The notes: generated by a model from the letters alone, not told the origin. DNA of 64,000 bases from an uncultured Acetatifactor sp. (GCA_947581865.1 CANPWA010000002.1:62001-126000), one strand, 5' to 3'. Positions 17,287-27,284 are shown, counted from the stretch's first letter. Numbers and translations: made by a program.

Positions 17287-17295
17287 ATGTTACGC

Positions 17296-17324
17296 TTGAC
17301 CAAAAGGGGTTCGGGAGGTACAAT
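17296..17324 (+). promoter_or_regulatory. Promoter of the giant surface protein gene
   Basis: TTGACC at 17296-17301, a 17-nt spacer and TACAAT at 17319-17324, 45 nt before the start codon. Confidence 0.8.
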
Positions 17325-17368
17325 AAAAACAATTACATGCGCTGAAATGAACAGAAAAGGAGAAAGCG

Positions 17369-20300
17369 ATGAGCAAAAGTAAAGCAGTGAGAATCGGGAG
17401 GAAAGGGTTGGCGCTTCTGCTGGCTGCGGTCATGACGATGGGGATGCTGCCGGAGTCTGTACTGTCCGTGCGGGCGGCAGAAAATTCCCCGGAGCCGGCG
17501 GAATCTGCGGCATCGGAAATGCCGGCGCAGGAGAGCGGATCTGCCCGGGAAGAGGGCACGGAGGCAAAAAGCGGTGAAACGGACAGTGTCTCCGGGAACG
17601 GGACGACCGACGTGTCCGAAGGGGATCTCTTACCGGATGAGCCGGAACATGTGCCGGAAGCCATGGCGGAAAACACCGGTGAAAAGTGTCCGTATATCGC
17701 GGTGGAGAGCGTCAGTGATCTTCAGGCAGAAGTCACCATACAGGGCGATCTTTATCCCGATGAGGAGGAAAGAACGGTTTTTATTACGCAATACAATGCA
17801 GAGAATGAAATAGTGGACGAAACGCAGATGGCGATCTATTCCACCAGTGGAGACAGTAAAAGTACCCAGTGGCTGAAATGGGAGACAGTCCGGGTGGATC
17901 TGCGGGTTGTCCGCAGCGATGCTTTGGAATCTGTAGAGTATGATTATACTGCCTATGAGAGGGAGGAACTGCCAAAGCTTAAGGCAGAAGTGAAGACCGG
18001 GAAAAATGAGATGATGGTTTCTCTGACCTGCCTTGGCGCCAGAGAGATCAATATGGGAGACATCGGCAGGAATACGGTTTTACTGCAATATGCGGCACCC
18101 GGGAGCGACGAGTGGCACACGGTGGAATCCATAAGCAATTCTATTCCTTCTATGTCGACTGTGATGTCGAAAGAAGGTCAGCAGTTTTACTTTGACATCT
18201 CTGACGACTCTTTCAGCAGAGATACCGTTTATCGATGGAAATTTTCGTGGACATACCATACAACTACTCTGTTTATTTCACCTGAACAGACCCTTTGGGA
18301 AACGGATTTAGGGGAATTTGGCCTCAGGGAGAGAGAAGAAAGCTCTTTTAAAAATCTGAATGTGGTCTTCAGCGGATTCGGGGTATCGGTATCCGGGGAA
18401 TACGGACCTGTGTTTGAAGAATTGTGGGATATGTATCCATCTTTCGGTATCGTCCAGTATGATGCCCAAGGGCAGGAGACGACGAGAAATACCTACGGCA
18501 GCTCCGACTATGATGAAACTACCGGAATGTTGACATTTACACTCCGGGAAACATTGCGTCAGGATACAAAACGGATTGCGGTGAAAGCGCCCTTCGGAGA
18601 ATCGTTATCCGATTTTTTTGAGAGGGAGACGGTGCCGGATATTACTTTTACTACGGGAACCATCGTGGCAGGGAGCGGCAGTGCGTACATTCCGTTCTCC
18701 TATACCGGGGATATGGCATATGGCGGTTATAACAGCGTCTCTGTTTATGTATACGCCTCTTATACCAAGGAAGGGGAGAGTGTGCCCGAAACTTCTTACA
18801 GTTCTGTGTCCTATTCCCCTTCGGACAGTTCGCGCAATAAAGGGATCTCGATCTCAGGGCTGGAACCGGGCACGAAATATAATCTCACCTTACATTTCAG
18901 ATCCATATCTGACTCTTCCGGCAGGGAAGGATATTTTGATCAGGAAGCCCGGAATCTTTCGTTTACCACAAAGGAGGAACAGACCTATAATGTCGGCGAA
19001 ACTTTTCCGGATGAGACATTCCGAAAGCTGGTCCTGGACCGGGCAGGCGTGGAGAGTACGGCGGCGGAGATCACTTCCAGTCAGCTGGAGAAGATTACTT
19101 ATCTCTCTTCGTACCGCAGCAGTTTTGATATGCCTGCGATAAAGGATATCACCGGCATCGATCATCTGACCGGGCTGACGGATCTTACCCTGAATAATCA
19201 TGAGGTAAAGGATGTTACGGGAATCGACTGGTCCCGGCTTTCCGTTCTGAAAAGATTCAGTATGGACGGAAACGATCTGACCGCGCTGCCGGATCTGAGC
19301 CGGAATTCTTCGCTGGAATATGTATATCTGACCGGGAACTGTATTCCGGAAGAGGAGTTCGCCAAAGCCTATGAGAAAATGCCCGGGGGAGCATCCATTG
19401 TCAACTATGACAGCACGGTAAAATCCCAGCGCACAGGCGAACCGCGGATCGTGACAGAGGATCATTATTATCAGGTGGGCGGGAATAGCCCGCTGCTGAT
19501 CCGGTTTGACAACTATAAGACCTCTCTTCCCTATACGTTCAGGGCTGTTGTGGACGGTACGCAGGAAGTCAGGCTGGGGCAGTCTATCAGCCAGAACGCG
19601 GGATCGATCCGGTATGTCCTGGACAGCGGCATCACTTTGGGAGAACATACCCTCGAGGCGGGAATCTATGCCGGGGAGGAGCCGGTGGCGACAGTGGAGA
19701 CTTCCTTCACCATGGAGGCCGGCGGCACGATTCTGGATGTTGACAAGGGTTACAGCGGTGCCGCGTCAAGCTATGGGGTGCGCGTTTACAGTGAAAAGCC
19801 TTTACAGGCAATGTATCTGCTGGACGGGGAGAAGGTGCTGGCAGAGAATGAAGATCCGGGAACGGGACGTTCCCCGGTATCTGAGAACCGTTACCGGAAG
19901 CTTTCCGACGATACCATTATGCTTTCCGGCATGCAGCTGTACTACAATGGCGCGGGCATGAACAAATTGAGGAACGGCGCCATTGCCGCGGGGCAGTATG
20001 ATGTGAAGTTAGTGTATAATGATGGGACGGAGGAAATCTTTGAGGATGTGGTCAGGATCGTAGACAGTGCCGTGATAACCAGTATCAGTCTGGCGGCGTC
20101 TGATCATGACACTACGGGGGATTACTGTTATCTGCAATTATCGGGGGAAGGTTTTGACCCCGCAAAGCTGGATTATACGTTCACCTATCAGGGGCGGGTA
20201 CAAAAGACCAGTTATGTCAATGCGAGAAAAATTTCTTCAAACACGTATGTTGTGAAATTCCGCAAAGCGGACTGGAACGCCCGGACGGGCGATATGATCC

Positions 20301-23300
20301 AGGTGAAAATCGCCCCCAAGGAAGGGTATGAAGTCGTGTTGGGGAGGGATACTCTGAACGTATCCCTTCAGGAAGGAATCTACTACTGCGCCTGGAACCA
20401 GCTTATCCGAAGGCTGGAGACCGGCGTTGCCGTCAGCCTGGACAGGGAGAAAACACAGTTTAAACTGATACGGTATGATGCCACAGGCAGCAGCTTTTCT
20501 CCGTCCAGCGCCCATCCGGTGGAGGAGATCGGGCTGGAGATCCAGATCGTCTCGGACGGCATCTGCTATCTGACTCCCGTGAAGGACGGAAATCCCTGTG
20601 AGCTGCCGGAAGCCTGGTATGTTCTGGAGGTGACGGCAGGGGGACGTGTTTATTCCAAATCCATAAAGATAAACGCGGGCACGACAGGCGATACTCGTTC
20701 CGATTATTGGTCGGTGTCTTCTCCCGTTGTGGCGGGCAAGGGAAAGGTCTTCGGGAGTTATTATTCCGTCCTTCCCTTTGATTCCGCGAAGGAGGAAGAT
20801 TTTACCGTGGAGCTGACCGAAGCGGGAGCGGATAGCCCGCTGGGATCCGCCCGGATAACATTATATAGTTATCAATGCGGTGACAAACTTTTGACTCGTG
20901 TGTATGCTTCATTTGACGATCTGGATCTTGTGCCCGGAAGCTACACGATGCGGCTCAGGCATCAGGGGACGGAGTTATCCGGCTGTACCATACAGGTCAA
21001 AGCGGATGACAGGCTGGTCTTTACCCGGAATCCGTATGCTTCCTGGCAGGATTCCACCCGGTTCCAGCTAAGTGTTTACACACCCTTTGTCCGGGAACAG
21101 GACGAGTATACCGTCGCCCTGACAGATGCCTATGGAAATCCGGGACCGGAGCTTACGGCAAAGGTTACTTACCGGAGTGCCGTAACGGGAGGTTCTTCTC
21201 AGGTCCGGCTGGAGGTGACCGGGCTATCCTATGATGAGGCGTATCAGGGATATTATATCCGTGTGGAACACCGTGATCTGGGGGAGCCTTACCAGGAGGA
21301 TGGAACGACACTGTTTTACAGCGATCCGAAGGGGCTGTATACCCGGATTTATGCCCAGGCTCCTTTTGGGCAGGGAACCACCACTGCTTCGGAGGGAAGA
21401 ATATGTTACATTTCGGTCAATGATAAGGATGCCTATCCGATCACGGTCAATATCCATCACCCTTATGATACGGAAGCGGTGCATTCCTTTACCATCCGCG
21501 AGAGTGATGTGACGGATGAAGGGAGCTATTATTTTACCCAGAGCCTGATCGATGCCCTTCCGGATCCGGATGCGCTTTATGATGTGGAGATTCTCGGAAG
21601 CCATGGGGAGGCGGGAATATTCTCCAAAGTCATTCTGGGGCTGAAGGACGGTATGCCCAAGGATTGGAGCGTGTCTCCCAGGACTCTGGTCTTAGATCCG
21701 GACAGCGAGACCGGGCGGCAGGCGGACATCCGTGTCCTGAACACCAAGGAATCGCCGGTCTTTGCCTCCTCCGATCCCAAAGTGGCTTCGGTCAAGGTAT
21801 CGGAAAATGATCCCAGATGCGCGGTCGTGACGGCCGTGGATGAGGGAAATACGACCATCAGCGTCACGGTGGGCGGCAGAAGCAAAACGGTGGATGTCAC
21901 GGTAAAGAGACAGCCGGCGCCGGTGGAGAGTTTTACCATCCGGGCAGAGGAGTCTTCCATCGTAACCGGCGCCGTCACCGCGATCCATGCCCGGGTCACG
22001 CCTGAAAAGGCATGGACGAAGGACTGCCGGATCACGTTTTCTTCCTCCGACGAGGATGTGGCGGAAGTCTTTGGGGATACGCAGGACGGATGTAAAGTGG
22101 CGGGCAGACATCCCGGCACGGCAGTGATCCGGGCAGTGCTTCTTGCGGGAGACGGCACGGAGCATACGGCGGATTGCAGCATCACGGTAGAAGGGATCCT
22201 GGACGAGCAGGAAACGGACCGGCTGGTGAGTGAGATCGGATCCTTGTATTTCCTGGAAGGCGCGGATGACAGCCTGGCGGATCTGGAGCTGCCCGCCGGA
22301 TGGAAATGGGAGGACGCGGCGGAGGTTCCCGCGGCGGACGATGCCCTTCCGGTGCAGCTGTTCCGGGCGGTTTACAGCGCAGAGGGATATGCGCCTGTGA
22401 CGGCGCGGATCCCGGTGTATGTGACAAAGTTTTCCGGAGTACAGATCCGGGGCGAGACCAGTGTTCTGGAGGGAGCGGAGTCTTCCTATCAGGCTGTGGG
22501 TATCTATACCGGCTGCGCGCCGGAAGCCTTCGATCCCGGGTATCAGTGGAGCGTGGGCGGCAGTCTGAGTATCGTGTCCGGGGAGACCGACAGCTGTGTA
22601 AAAGTCCGCGTTGCAGGGCCGGATACTCTGAAAGTGACCGTTTCGCTGACCAATCCCAAGACCCGCAGCAGCGTGCAGTTTACGCAGGAACTGACCGTCG
22701 GGGTACAGCAGACAGTGCTCCGCCCTGCCAAAGAGCAGCCGCAGAAGGGCGCACTGGATGTGAGCGAGGCTTCGGGCGCGCGGGTGAGCGATTCCTGTAT
22801 CGCGGTGGATGCGGAAAAATTTGATAAAAAGAACGCTTGTAAAATTGCTTTGGAAGCGGTACCGGCAGGGGATACCGGGGCAGCCCTGAGCGGCGGTGTG
22901 AAATGGAGTTCCTCGGACACCTCGGTGATGAGTGTTGACAAAAAGGGAGTCGTCACGGTGAAGAAGGCGGGTATCGCATGGATTTATGCGGCCGGGACCG
23001 ATGCCGGATGGCAGAGCGCGGTGGAAATCCGGGTGGAGGACTATAAGCCCCTGATCGACAGACAATCCGTCACGGTGTACCAGTATTCCGAGGAAGCGGT
23101 TCCCATCGGACTGATCGCCCAGAATGATAACGGGATCACGAATGTCCGTGTCAAAGGTGCGGAGGATGCCGGCGGCGATCCGGCGGCGGACGGCAGGGCA
23201 GGGATTTTCACCGTACAGGGTGAGGACGGCGCCTGGTATCTGGACGCGGTGAACTATACGGCGAAAAAGACGGAGAAGATCATCCTGCTGGCAGAGACGG

Positions 23301-24859
23301 AGAGGGAGAGTGTCTATGAGCTTCCGCTGAAGGTGACGGTGGATGTCACCAGACCGGATACAAAGTCCGTGAAATTCAAACAGACCGTGAAACCCAATAT
23401 TTTTTACTGCGGGGAGGAAGCGGTCGCTGCTCAGTTCGTTGTCAGCAGCAGTAAATATGTGATAGAAGACGTCTGGTCCGACGAAACGGAAGATTCCTGC
23501 GGATATCGTGTGGAAAGCTATGATCCCGGCACCGGGAAGCTGGTGCTTAAGGCGGTCGGGCTGAGCAAAGAGAGCCTTGCCTCGGATGCGTTCAAATGTC
23601 AGGTGACGGTATATGTGTCCGTGCCCGGGTATGATCCGGTTCCCTTTAAGCTCACAGTCAGCACACAGAATAAAAAGCCTTCCCTGAAACTGGAGGAAGC
23701 GGTATTCCTGAAGGAGACCCAGGGAACATCCGCCCAGACCCCTGTCCGGATCCGGGTTCTCAACGGAAAGACTCCGGTGGATACGGAGGGTATGGAATTT
23801 GCAGATATCACCCTGTCCGGGCTGTCCATGAAAGAAAACGGAGAGGGTGTGGAAGTGGATTATACCCAAACAAAGGGCGGAAATTACCGGGTGAGCATCC
23901 ACAAGGATACCTGGACCTGTGATGTAACGGCAAGCGGTAAGATTTCCGTGCTGGAGGCGAAGAAGCTGGCGTTGGCGGCGGATGTGACAAAAGCGGTGAT
24001 CAATGTCTCCGCGGAAGAGTACAGGGAGCCTGTGGAAGTGCGGATCTGTGTAAAAGGCAACGACGGGATCGCACCTGAACTGAGCGTCAAGGAAGCCAAG
24101 GGTGTGCTCAATATAGAACAGAGCGAACCGGGAGTATTCCGGATCAGCGCGCCGATGGGAGCGAAAAAGGGCAGTTATCCGGTGGTGATCAACGGCACCG
24201 TAAACGGTACCGCCGTTAAAAAAGTGACGGTGACAGTGACGGTGACGGAGAAAGCCCCGGAGGTGAAGCTGTCCGCAAAAGGCAGTATCAATATCGCCAA
24301 CCGGAAAAATACATCCGTAGTGTATACGCCTTCCGTCAAAAATCTTTCCGCGGGGCTTTCGGTGGAATCCGTGGAGCTGGATCAGGAGAGCAGAAAGAAA
24401 TTCTCGGCGGAAATGGCCGAAGGCAGGATCGTCCTGAAGGCGCTTCCGGAGACTGTGCTCAGGTCCGAAAAGTGTAAGGTCAGCATGATCTATACTCTGA
24501 GCAACGGGATGAAGGTGGCATCTGTCAAGCCGGTGACGGTCAGCCTTACAGAGAAGCTGCCGAAAGTCCGGGCAGTCGCTCACAGAACGAATCTGTACAG
24601 GACGAATCCCGGATATACGGCACAATATCAGCTGCAGCTGGACGAAGCTTATGAGATCGAGCGCCTTCGTGTGGTGGAGGACAAGAAAGGAGTGTCCGGG
24701 AAATTCGATGTCAGCATGGACGAGAATCACGTTGTCACGGTGCGTCTTGCCGGTCAGGGATGGAAAGCCGGGACCTATAACCTGACCTGTCAGGTCATCC
24801 TCCATGAGGCAGCGAACAAAAAACCGGTGAGCGTGAAGCTGAAAGTTGTCGTAAAATAA
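17369..24859 (+). CDS. Very large secreted protein with Ig-like (BIG2-type) domains and an LRR segment
   Basis: 2,496 residues. An N-terminal signal peptide (basic start, hydrophobic core LALLLAAVMTMGML, cleavage after about VRAA at residue 36) is followed by an acidic linker to about residue 110. Then come many beta-strand-rich modules: an LRR-like stretch at about residues 540-675 (ITGIDHLTGLTDLTLNNHEV, ALPDLSRNSSLEYVYLTGN), bacterial Ig-like modules of BIG2 type near 1440-1510, 1515-1590 and 1815-1880 (FASSDPKVASV, FSSSDEDVAEV, WSSSDTSVMSVDKKGVVTV), and four related modules of about 100 residues at the C-terminus. No sortase signal, SLH or choline-binding repeats are seen at the C-terminus, which ends KLKVVVK. 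The protein is either released or held non-covalently. It probably acts in adhesion or as surface scaffold (inference). AAAGGAG ribosome binding site. Confidence 0.88.
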   Translation: MSKSKAVRIGRKGLALLLAAVMTMGMLPESVLSVRAAENSPEPAESAASEMPAQESGSAREEGTEAKSGETDSVSGNGTTDVSEGDLLPDEPEHVPEAMAENTGEKCPYIAVESVSDLQAEVTIQGDLYPDEEERTVFITQYNAENEIVDETQMAIYSTSGDSKSTQWLKWETVRVDLRVVRSDALESVEYDYTAYEREELPKLKAEVKTGKNEMMVSLTCLGAREINMGDIGRNTVLLQYAAPGSDEWHTVESISNSIPSMSTVMSKEGQQFYFDISDDSFSRDTVYRWKFSWTYHTTTLFISPEQTLWETDLGEFGLREREESSFKNLNVVFSGFGVSVSGEYGPVFEELWDMYPSFGIVQYDAQGQETTRNTYGSSDYDETTGMLTFTLRETLRQDTKRIAVKAPFGESLSDFFERETVPDITFTTGTIVAGSGSAYIPFSYTGDMAYGGYNSVSVYVYASYTKEGESVPETSYSSVSYSPSDSSRNKGISISGLEPGTKYNLTLHFRSISDSSGREGYFDQEARNLSFTTKEEQTYNVGETFPDETFRKLVLDRAGVESTAAEITSSQLEKITYLSSYRSSFDMPAIKDITGIDHLTGLTDLTLNNHEVKDVTGIDWSRLSVLKRFSMDGNDLTALPDLSRNSSLEYVYLTGNCIPEEEFAKAYEKMPGGASIVNYDSTVKSQRTGEPRIVTEDHYYQVGGNSPLLIRFDNYKTSLPYTFRAVVDGTQEVRLGQSISQNAGSIRYVLDSGITLGEHTLEAGIYAGEEPVATVETSFTMEAGGTILDVDKGYSGAASSYGVRVYSEKPLQAMYLLDGEKVLAENEDPGTGRSPVSENRYRKLSDDTIMLSGMQLYYNGAGMNKLRNGAIAAGQYDVKLVYNDGTEEIFEDVVRIVDSAVITSISLAASDHDTTGDYCYLQLSGEGFDPAKLDYTFTYQGRVQKTSYVNARKISSNTYVVKFRKADWNARTGDMIQVKIAPKEGYEVVLGRDTLNVSLQEGIYYCAWNQLIRRLETGVAVSLDREKTQFKLIRYDATGSSFSPSSAHPVEEIGLEIQIVSDGICYLTPVKDGNPCELPEAWYVLEVTAGGRVYSKSIKINAGTTGDTRSDYWSVSSPVVAGKGKVFGSYYSVLPFDSAKEEDFTVELTEAGADSPLGSARITLYSYQCGDKLLTRVYASFDDLDLVPGSYTMRLRHQGTELSGCTIQVKADDRLVFTRNPYASWQDSTRFQLSVYTPFVREQDEYTVALTDAYGNPGPELTAKVTYRSAVTGGSSQVRLEVTGLSYDEAYQGYYIRVEHRDLGEPYQEDGTTLFYSDPKGLYTRIYAQAPFGQGTTTASEGRICYISVNDKDAYPITVNIHHPYDTEAVHSFTIRESDVTDEGSYYFTQSLIDALPDPDALYDVEILGSHGEAGIFSKVILGLKDGMPKDWSVSPRTLVLDPDSETGRQADIRVLNTKESPVFASSDPKVASVKVSENDPRCAVVTAVDEGNTTISVTVGGRSKTVDVTVKRQPAPVESFTIRAEESSIVTGAVTAIHARVTPEKAWTKDCRITFSSSDEDVAEVFGDTQDGCKVAGRHPGTAVIRAVLLAGDGTEHTADCSITVEGILDEQETDRLVSEIGSLYFLEGADDSLADLELPAGWKWEDAAEVPAADDALPVQLFRAVYSAEGYAPVTARIPVYVTKFSGVQIRGETSVLEGAESSYQAVGIYTGCAPEAFDPGYQWSVGGSLSIVSGETDSCVKVRVAGPDTLKVTVSLTNPKTRSSVQFTQELTVGVQQTVLRPAKEQPQKGALDVSEASGARVSDSCIAVDAEKFDKKNACKIALEAVPAGDTGAALSGGVKWSSSDTSVMSVDKKGVVTVKKAGIAWIYAAGTDAGWQSAVEIRVEDYKPLIDRQSVTVYQYSEEAVPIGLIAQNDNGITNVRVKGAEDAGGDPAADGRAGIFTVQGEDGAWYLDAVNYTAKKTEKIILLAETERESVYELPLKVTVDVTRPDTKSVKFKQTVKPNIFYCGEEAVAAQFVVSSSKYVIEDVWSDETEDSCGYRVESYDPGTGKLVLKAVGLSKESLASDAFKCQVTVYVSVPGYDPVPFKLTVSTQNKKPSLKLEEAVFLKETQGTSAQTPVRIRVLNGKTPVDTEGMEFADITLSGLSMKENGEGVEVDYTQTKGGNYRVSIHKDTWTCDVTASGKISVLEAKKLALAADVTKAVINVSAEEYREPVEVRICVKGNDGIAPELSVKEAKGVLNIEQSEPGVFRISAPMGAKKGSYPVVINGTVNGTAVKKVTVTVTVTEKAPEVKLSAKGSINIANRKNTSVVYTPSVKNLSAGLSVESVELDQESRKKFSAEMAEGRIVLKALPETVLRSEKCKVSMIYTLSNGMKVASVKPVTVSLTEKLPKVRAVAHRTNLYRTNPGYTAQYQLQLDEAYEIERLRVVEDKKGVSGKFDVSMDENHVVTVRLAGQGWKAGTYNLTCQVILHEAANKKPVSVKLKVVVK

Positions 24860-24902
24860 GGGAAAGAGTCCCTGATCAGTGTTCGGTAGACAGATCATTT
24901 AG

Positions 24903-24946
24903 GACGGGGCCGGATGGAGGAATCAATTCCTCCTCCGGCTCCGTCT
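24903..24946 (+). terminator. Strong hairpin terminating the giant gene
   Basis: A near-perfect 19-20-bp stem (GACGGGGCCGGATGGAGGAA against TTCCTCCTCCGGCTCCGTC) closed by a TCAA loop, followed by TTCGTTGT. The T-tract is poor, but the stem is one of the strongest in the window. Confidence 0.75.
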
Positions 24947-25071
24947 TCGTTGTCCGCGGGTCGCTGCCCGTCTGTTGGGAATTTGGGAAAGAAAAGAGAG
25001 GAATGCTGTAAACAGCCGGTGAAAATCACGGATTCATGCCATATAGGGACGAATCGCGCGATGGGTTGGAG

Positions 25072-25101
25072 TTGATGTCAGAAAGCATCCTATTTTATAA
25101 T
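25072..25101 (+). promoter_or_regulatory. Putative promoter of the Spo0A-like gene
   Basis: TTGATG at 25072-25077, an 18-nt spacer and TATAAT at 25096-25101; leader of about 60 nt. Confidence 0.65.
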
Positions 25102-25167
25102 AGACTGGTACAAAGACAGGTACGAAAAAAGAGAAATTCCCAAATTTTTATGACCGGAGGTAGTTTT

Positions 25168-25695
25168 ATGGAGCAATTAAACATTACTACTGCAAAGGAT
25201 AATGAGAAAGTGTACAAAATTTTGGATAATTTGATGAGTGCAAATAAGGAGTTTCAGATCATGATCACGGTACCCTCCACGAAGAATGGGGCAGGCGCGG
25301 CGGGGGAGCCTGTGGTGACAGAGGTGGCAAAGAAGACGGCAGAGAGGGATTTAGAGCAGGATGTGACGGATATGATCCATGAGATCGGTGTCCCGGCGCA
25401 TATTAAGGGCTATCAGTATCTGCGGGAGGCGATCATGATGTCCGTGGAGGATTCCGCTATGATCAGCTCCATCACAAAGATCCTCTATCCCACGATCGCC
25501 AAGCGGTTTCAGACCACGCCCAGCCGGGTGGAGCGCGCCATCCGCCATGCGATAGAAGTGGCATGGAGCAGGGGCAGGATGGAGACTTTGGATGCGCTGT
25601 TCGGTTATACGGTGGACACGGGAAAGGGCAAGCCCACCAACTCGGAATTCATTGCCCTGATCGCCGACCGGATCCGACTTTCCTACAGGGACTAA
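25168..25695 (+). CDS. Spo0A-type DNA-binding protein lacking most of the receiver domain
   Basis: 175 residues. Residues about 65-173 are a complete Spo0A effector domain: [19 protein letters not shown], the recognition region [20 protein letters not shown] (116-135) and FGYTV...[10 protein letters not shown] are nearly identical to Spo0A signatures. Residues 1-32 ([20 protein letters not shown]...) look like only the first strand and helix of a response-regulator receiver with the acidic pair replaced (KD for DD). The phospho-acceptor Asp, the Thr and the Lys of a receiver are absent. Full Spo0A is about 260-270 residues, so about 90 residues are missing. ATG 25168 has CCGGAGG 7 nt upstream. 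A phosphorylation-independent regulator or competitor of 0A boxes is a reasonable inference; a second full-length spo0A is not in this window. Confidence 0.9.
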   Translation: MEQLNITTAKDNEKVYKILDNLMSANKEFQIMITVPSTKNGAGAAGEPVVTEVAKKTAERDLEQDVTDMIHEIGVPAHIKGYQYLREAIMMSVEDSAMISSITKILYPTIAKRFQTTPSRVERAIRHAIEVAWSRGRMETLDALFGYTVDTGKGKPTNSEFIALIADRIRLSYRD

Positions 25696-25735
25696 AATTA
25701 TGAAAAAAACTCTTTTCCCGCATTTCAAATTAGTG

Positions 25736-25761
25736 TATAATCAATATATATATACGACAAA
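25736..25761 (+). promoter_or_regulatory. Putative glgA promoter (-10) and a near 0A-box sequence
   Basis: TATAAT at 25736-25741, with only a weak TTTTCC at -35 (25713-25718). TACGACAAA at 25753-25761 (TTTGTCGTA on the minus strand) is one base off a TTTGTCGAA-type 0A box and would overlap the start of transcription. The motif is short, so a chance match is possible. Confidence 0.4.
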
Positions 25762-25817
25762 TAAGTGTCTCATGGGCGGATGCCCCGCAGACATACTACT
25801 GCCGGGAGGGTTTTAAC

Positions 25818-27266
25818 ATGAAGAAAATTCTATTTGTGGCGTCAGAAGGTGTTCCCTTTATCAAGACGGGAGGGCTGGCGGATGTGGTAGGTTCCCTGCC
25901 CAAATATATCGACAGGGAATATTTTGATGTGCGTGTATTCCTGCCGAAGTATACCTGTATGAAGCAGGAGATGAAGGACAAGATGCAGTATGTCACACAT
26001 TTTTATATGGATTTTAACTGGCAGAATGTCTATGTAGGCATTTTGGAGGCAGTGGTTGACGGGGTCCACTATTACTTTATAGACAATGAGAGTTATTTCA
26101 GCGGCTTTAAGCCTTACAATGACGACTGGCTCTGGGAGATTGAGAAATTTGCTTATTTTTGCAAGGCGGTTCTCTCCGCGCTGCCCGTGATCGATTTCAG
26201 ACCGGATGTGGTGCACTGCCATGACTGGCAGACGGGGCTGATTCCCGTATATCTCAAGGAGCGTTTTCACGATGGAGATTTCTTCAGGGGGATAAAATCT
26301 GTCATCACGATCCACAATCTCAAATTCCAGGGGAAATGGGATCCCAAGACCGTGCAGAATATCACGGGTCTGCCCGCACACTATTTTACGGCGGATAAGC
26401 TGGAGGCATACAAGGATGCCAATCTGTTAAAGGGAGGCATCGTCTTTGCGGATGCGGTGACGACGGTGAGCGACACCTATGCCGAGGAGATCAAGACGAC
26501 CTTCTACGGAGAGGGGCTGGACGGTCTTTTGCGTGCCCGCAGCGGCGATCTGCGCGGGATCGTCAATGGCATCGACTATGAGGAATTTAATCCGGAGACG
26601 GACAAACATATTGTAAAACCTTACAATGCGGTAAACTTCCGCAAGGAGAAGGTGAAGAACAAACATGCCCTGCAGGAAGAACTGGGGCTCCGCCAGGACG
26701 ACAGGAAGATGATGATCGGTCTGGTATCCCGTCTGACAGACCAGAAGGGGCTGGATCTGATCGCCTATGTGATGGATGAGCTCTGCCAGGATGACATTCA
26801 GCTGGTGGTGCTGGGGACGGGCGAGGAACGCTACGAGAATATGTTCCGCCATTATGACTGGAAGTACGGCGACAAGGTGTCTGCCAATATCTATTATTCG
26901 GATGCGCTGTCTCACAAGATTTATGCCGCAAGTGACGCATTCCTGATGCCTTCCCTGTTCGAGCCCTGCGGTCTGAGCCAGCTGATGGCGTTACGCTACG
27001 GCACGGTACCCATTGTGCGCGAGACAGGCGGACTGAAGGATACGGTGCAGCCCTACAACGAGTATGAAAACACGGGAACAGGATTTTCCTTTACCAACTA
27101 TAATGCTCACGAAATGCTCAATACTATCCGCTACGCGGAGCATATATATTATGACAGGAAGCGCGAGTGGAATAAGATCATTGACCGCGCCATGGCTGCT
27201 GATTTCTCCTGGGGTGTGTCTGCGAAAAAGTATCAGGAGATGTACGACTGGCTGATAGGTTATTGA
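25818..27266 (+). CDS. glgA: Glycogen synthase (ADP-glucose-dependent)
   Basis: 482 residues, the standard size of bacterial GT5 glycogen synthase, which adds glucose from ADP-glucose to alpha-1,4-glucan in the cytosol. The N-terminal ADP-glucose loop KTGGLADVVGSLPK (about residue 16) and the C-terminal PSLFEPCGLSQLMALRYGTVPIV and ETGGLKDTV motifs are intact, and DVVHCHDWQTGLIP is the usual acceptor-side motif. No glgC, glgD or glgB is adjacent, so the glycogen pathway is scattered; malQ is the only related gene in the window. GGGAGGG ribosome binding site 8 nt before ATG. Confidence 0.96.
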   Translation: MKKILFVASEGVPFIKTGGLADVVGSLPKYIDREYFDVRVFLPKYTCMKQEMKDKMQYVTHFYMDFNWQNVYVGILEAVVDGVHYYFIDNESYFSGFKPYNDDWLWEIEKFAYFCKAVLSALPVIDFRPDVVHCHDWQTGLIPVYLKERFHDGDFFRGIKSVITIHNLKFQGKWDPKTVQNITGLPAHYFTADKLEAYKDANLLKGGIVFADAVTTVSDTYAEEIKTTFYGEGLDGLLRARSGDLRGIVNGIDYEEFNPETDKHIVKPYNAVNFRKEKVKNKHALQEELGLRQDDRKMMIGLVSRLTDQKGLDLIAYVMDELCQDDIQLVVLGTGEERYENMFRHYDWKYGDKVSANIYYSDALSHKIYAASDAFLMPSLFEPCGLSQLMALRYGTVPIVRETGGLKDTVQPYNEYENTGTGFSFTNYNAHEMLNTIRYAEHIYYDRKREWNKIIDRAMAADFSWGVSAKKYQEMYDWLIGY

Positions 27267-27284
27267 CGGAGTACGACAGGTATT

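Larger units (their letters stand above)
24860..25167 (+). other. Intergenic region between the giant gene and the Spo0A-like gene
   Basis: 308 bp with a strong hairpin (24903-24946) near its start and a promoter (25072-25101) near its end. In between is GC-rich sequence with small self-complementary patches (CGCGGGTCGCTGCCCG). An open frame running from 25036 into the next gene lacks a ribosome binding site and crosses the promoter. No gene is called. Confidence 0.65.

Noticed and set aside
21692..24898. Long open frame (1,068 codons) on the minus strand opposite the giant surface protein gene
   Set aside because: The plus-strand gene has a promoter, ribosome binding site, signal peptide and recognisable domains. 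The minus frame gives a His/Arg-rich composition with no motif and no ribosome binding site. It is a shadow of biased codon use.
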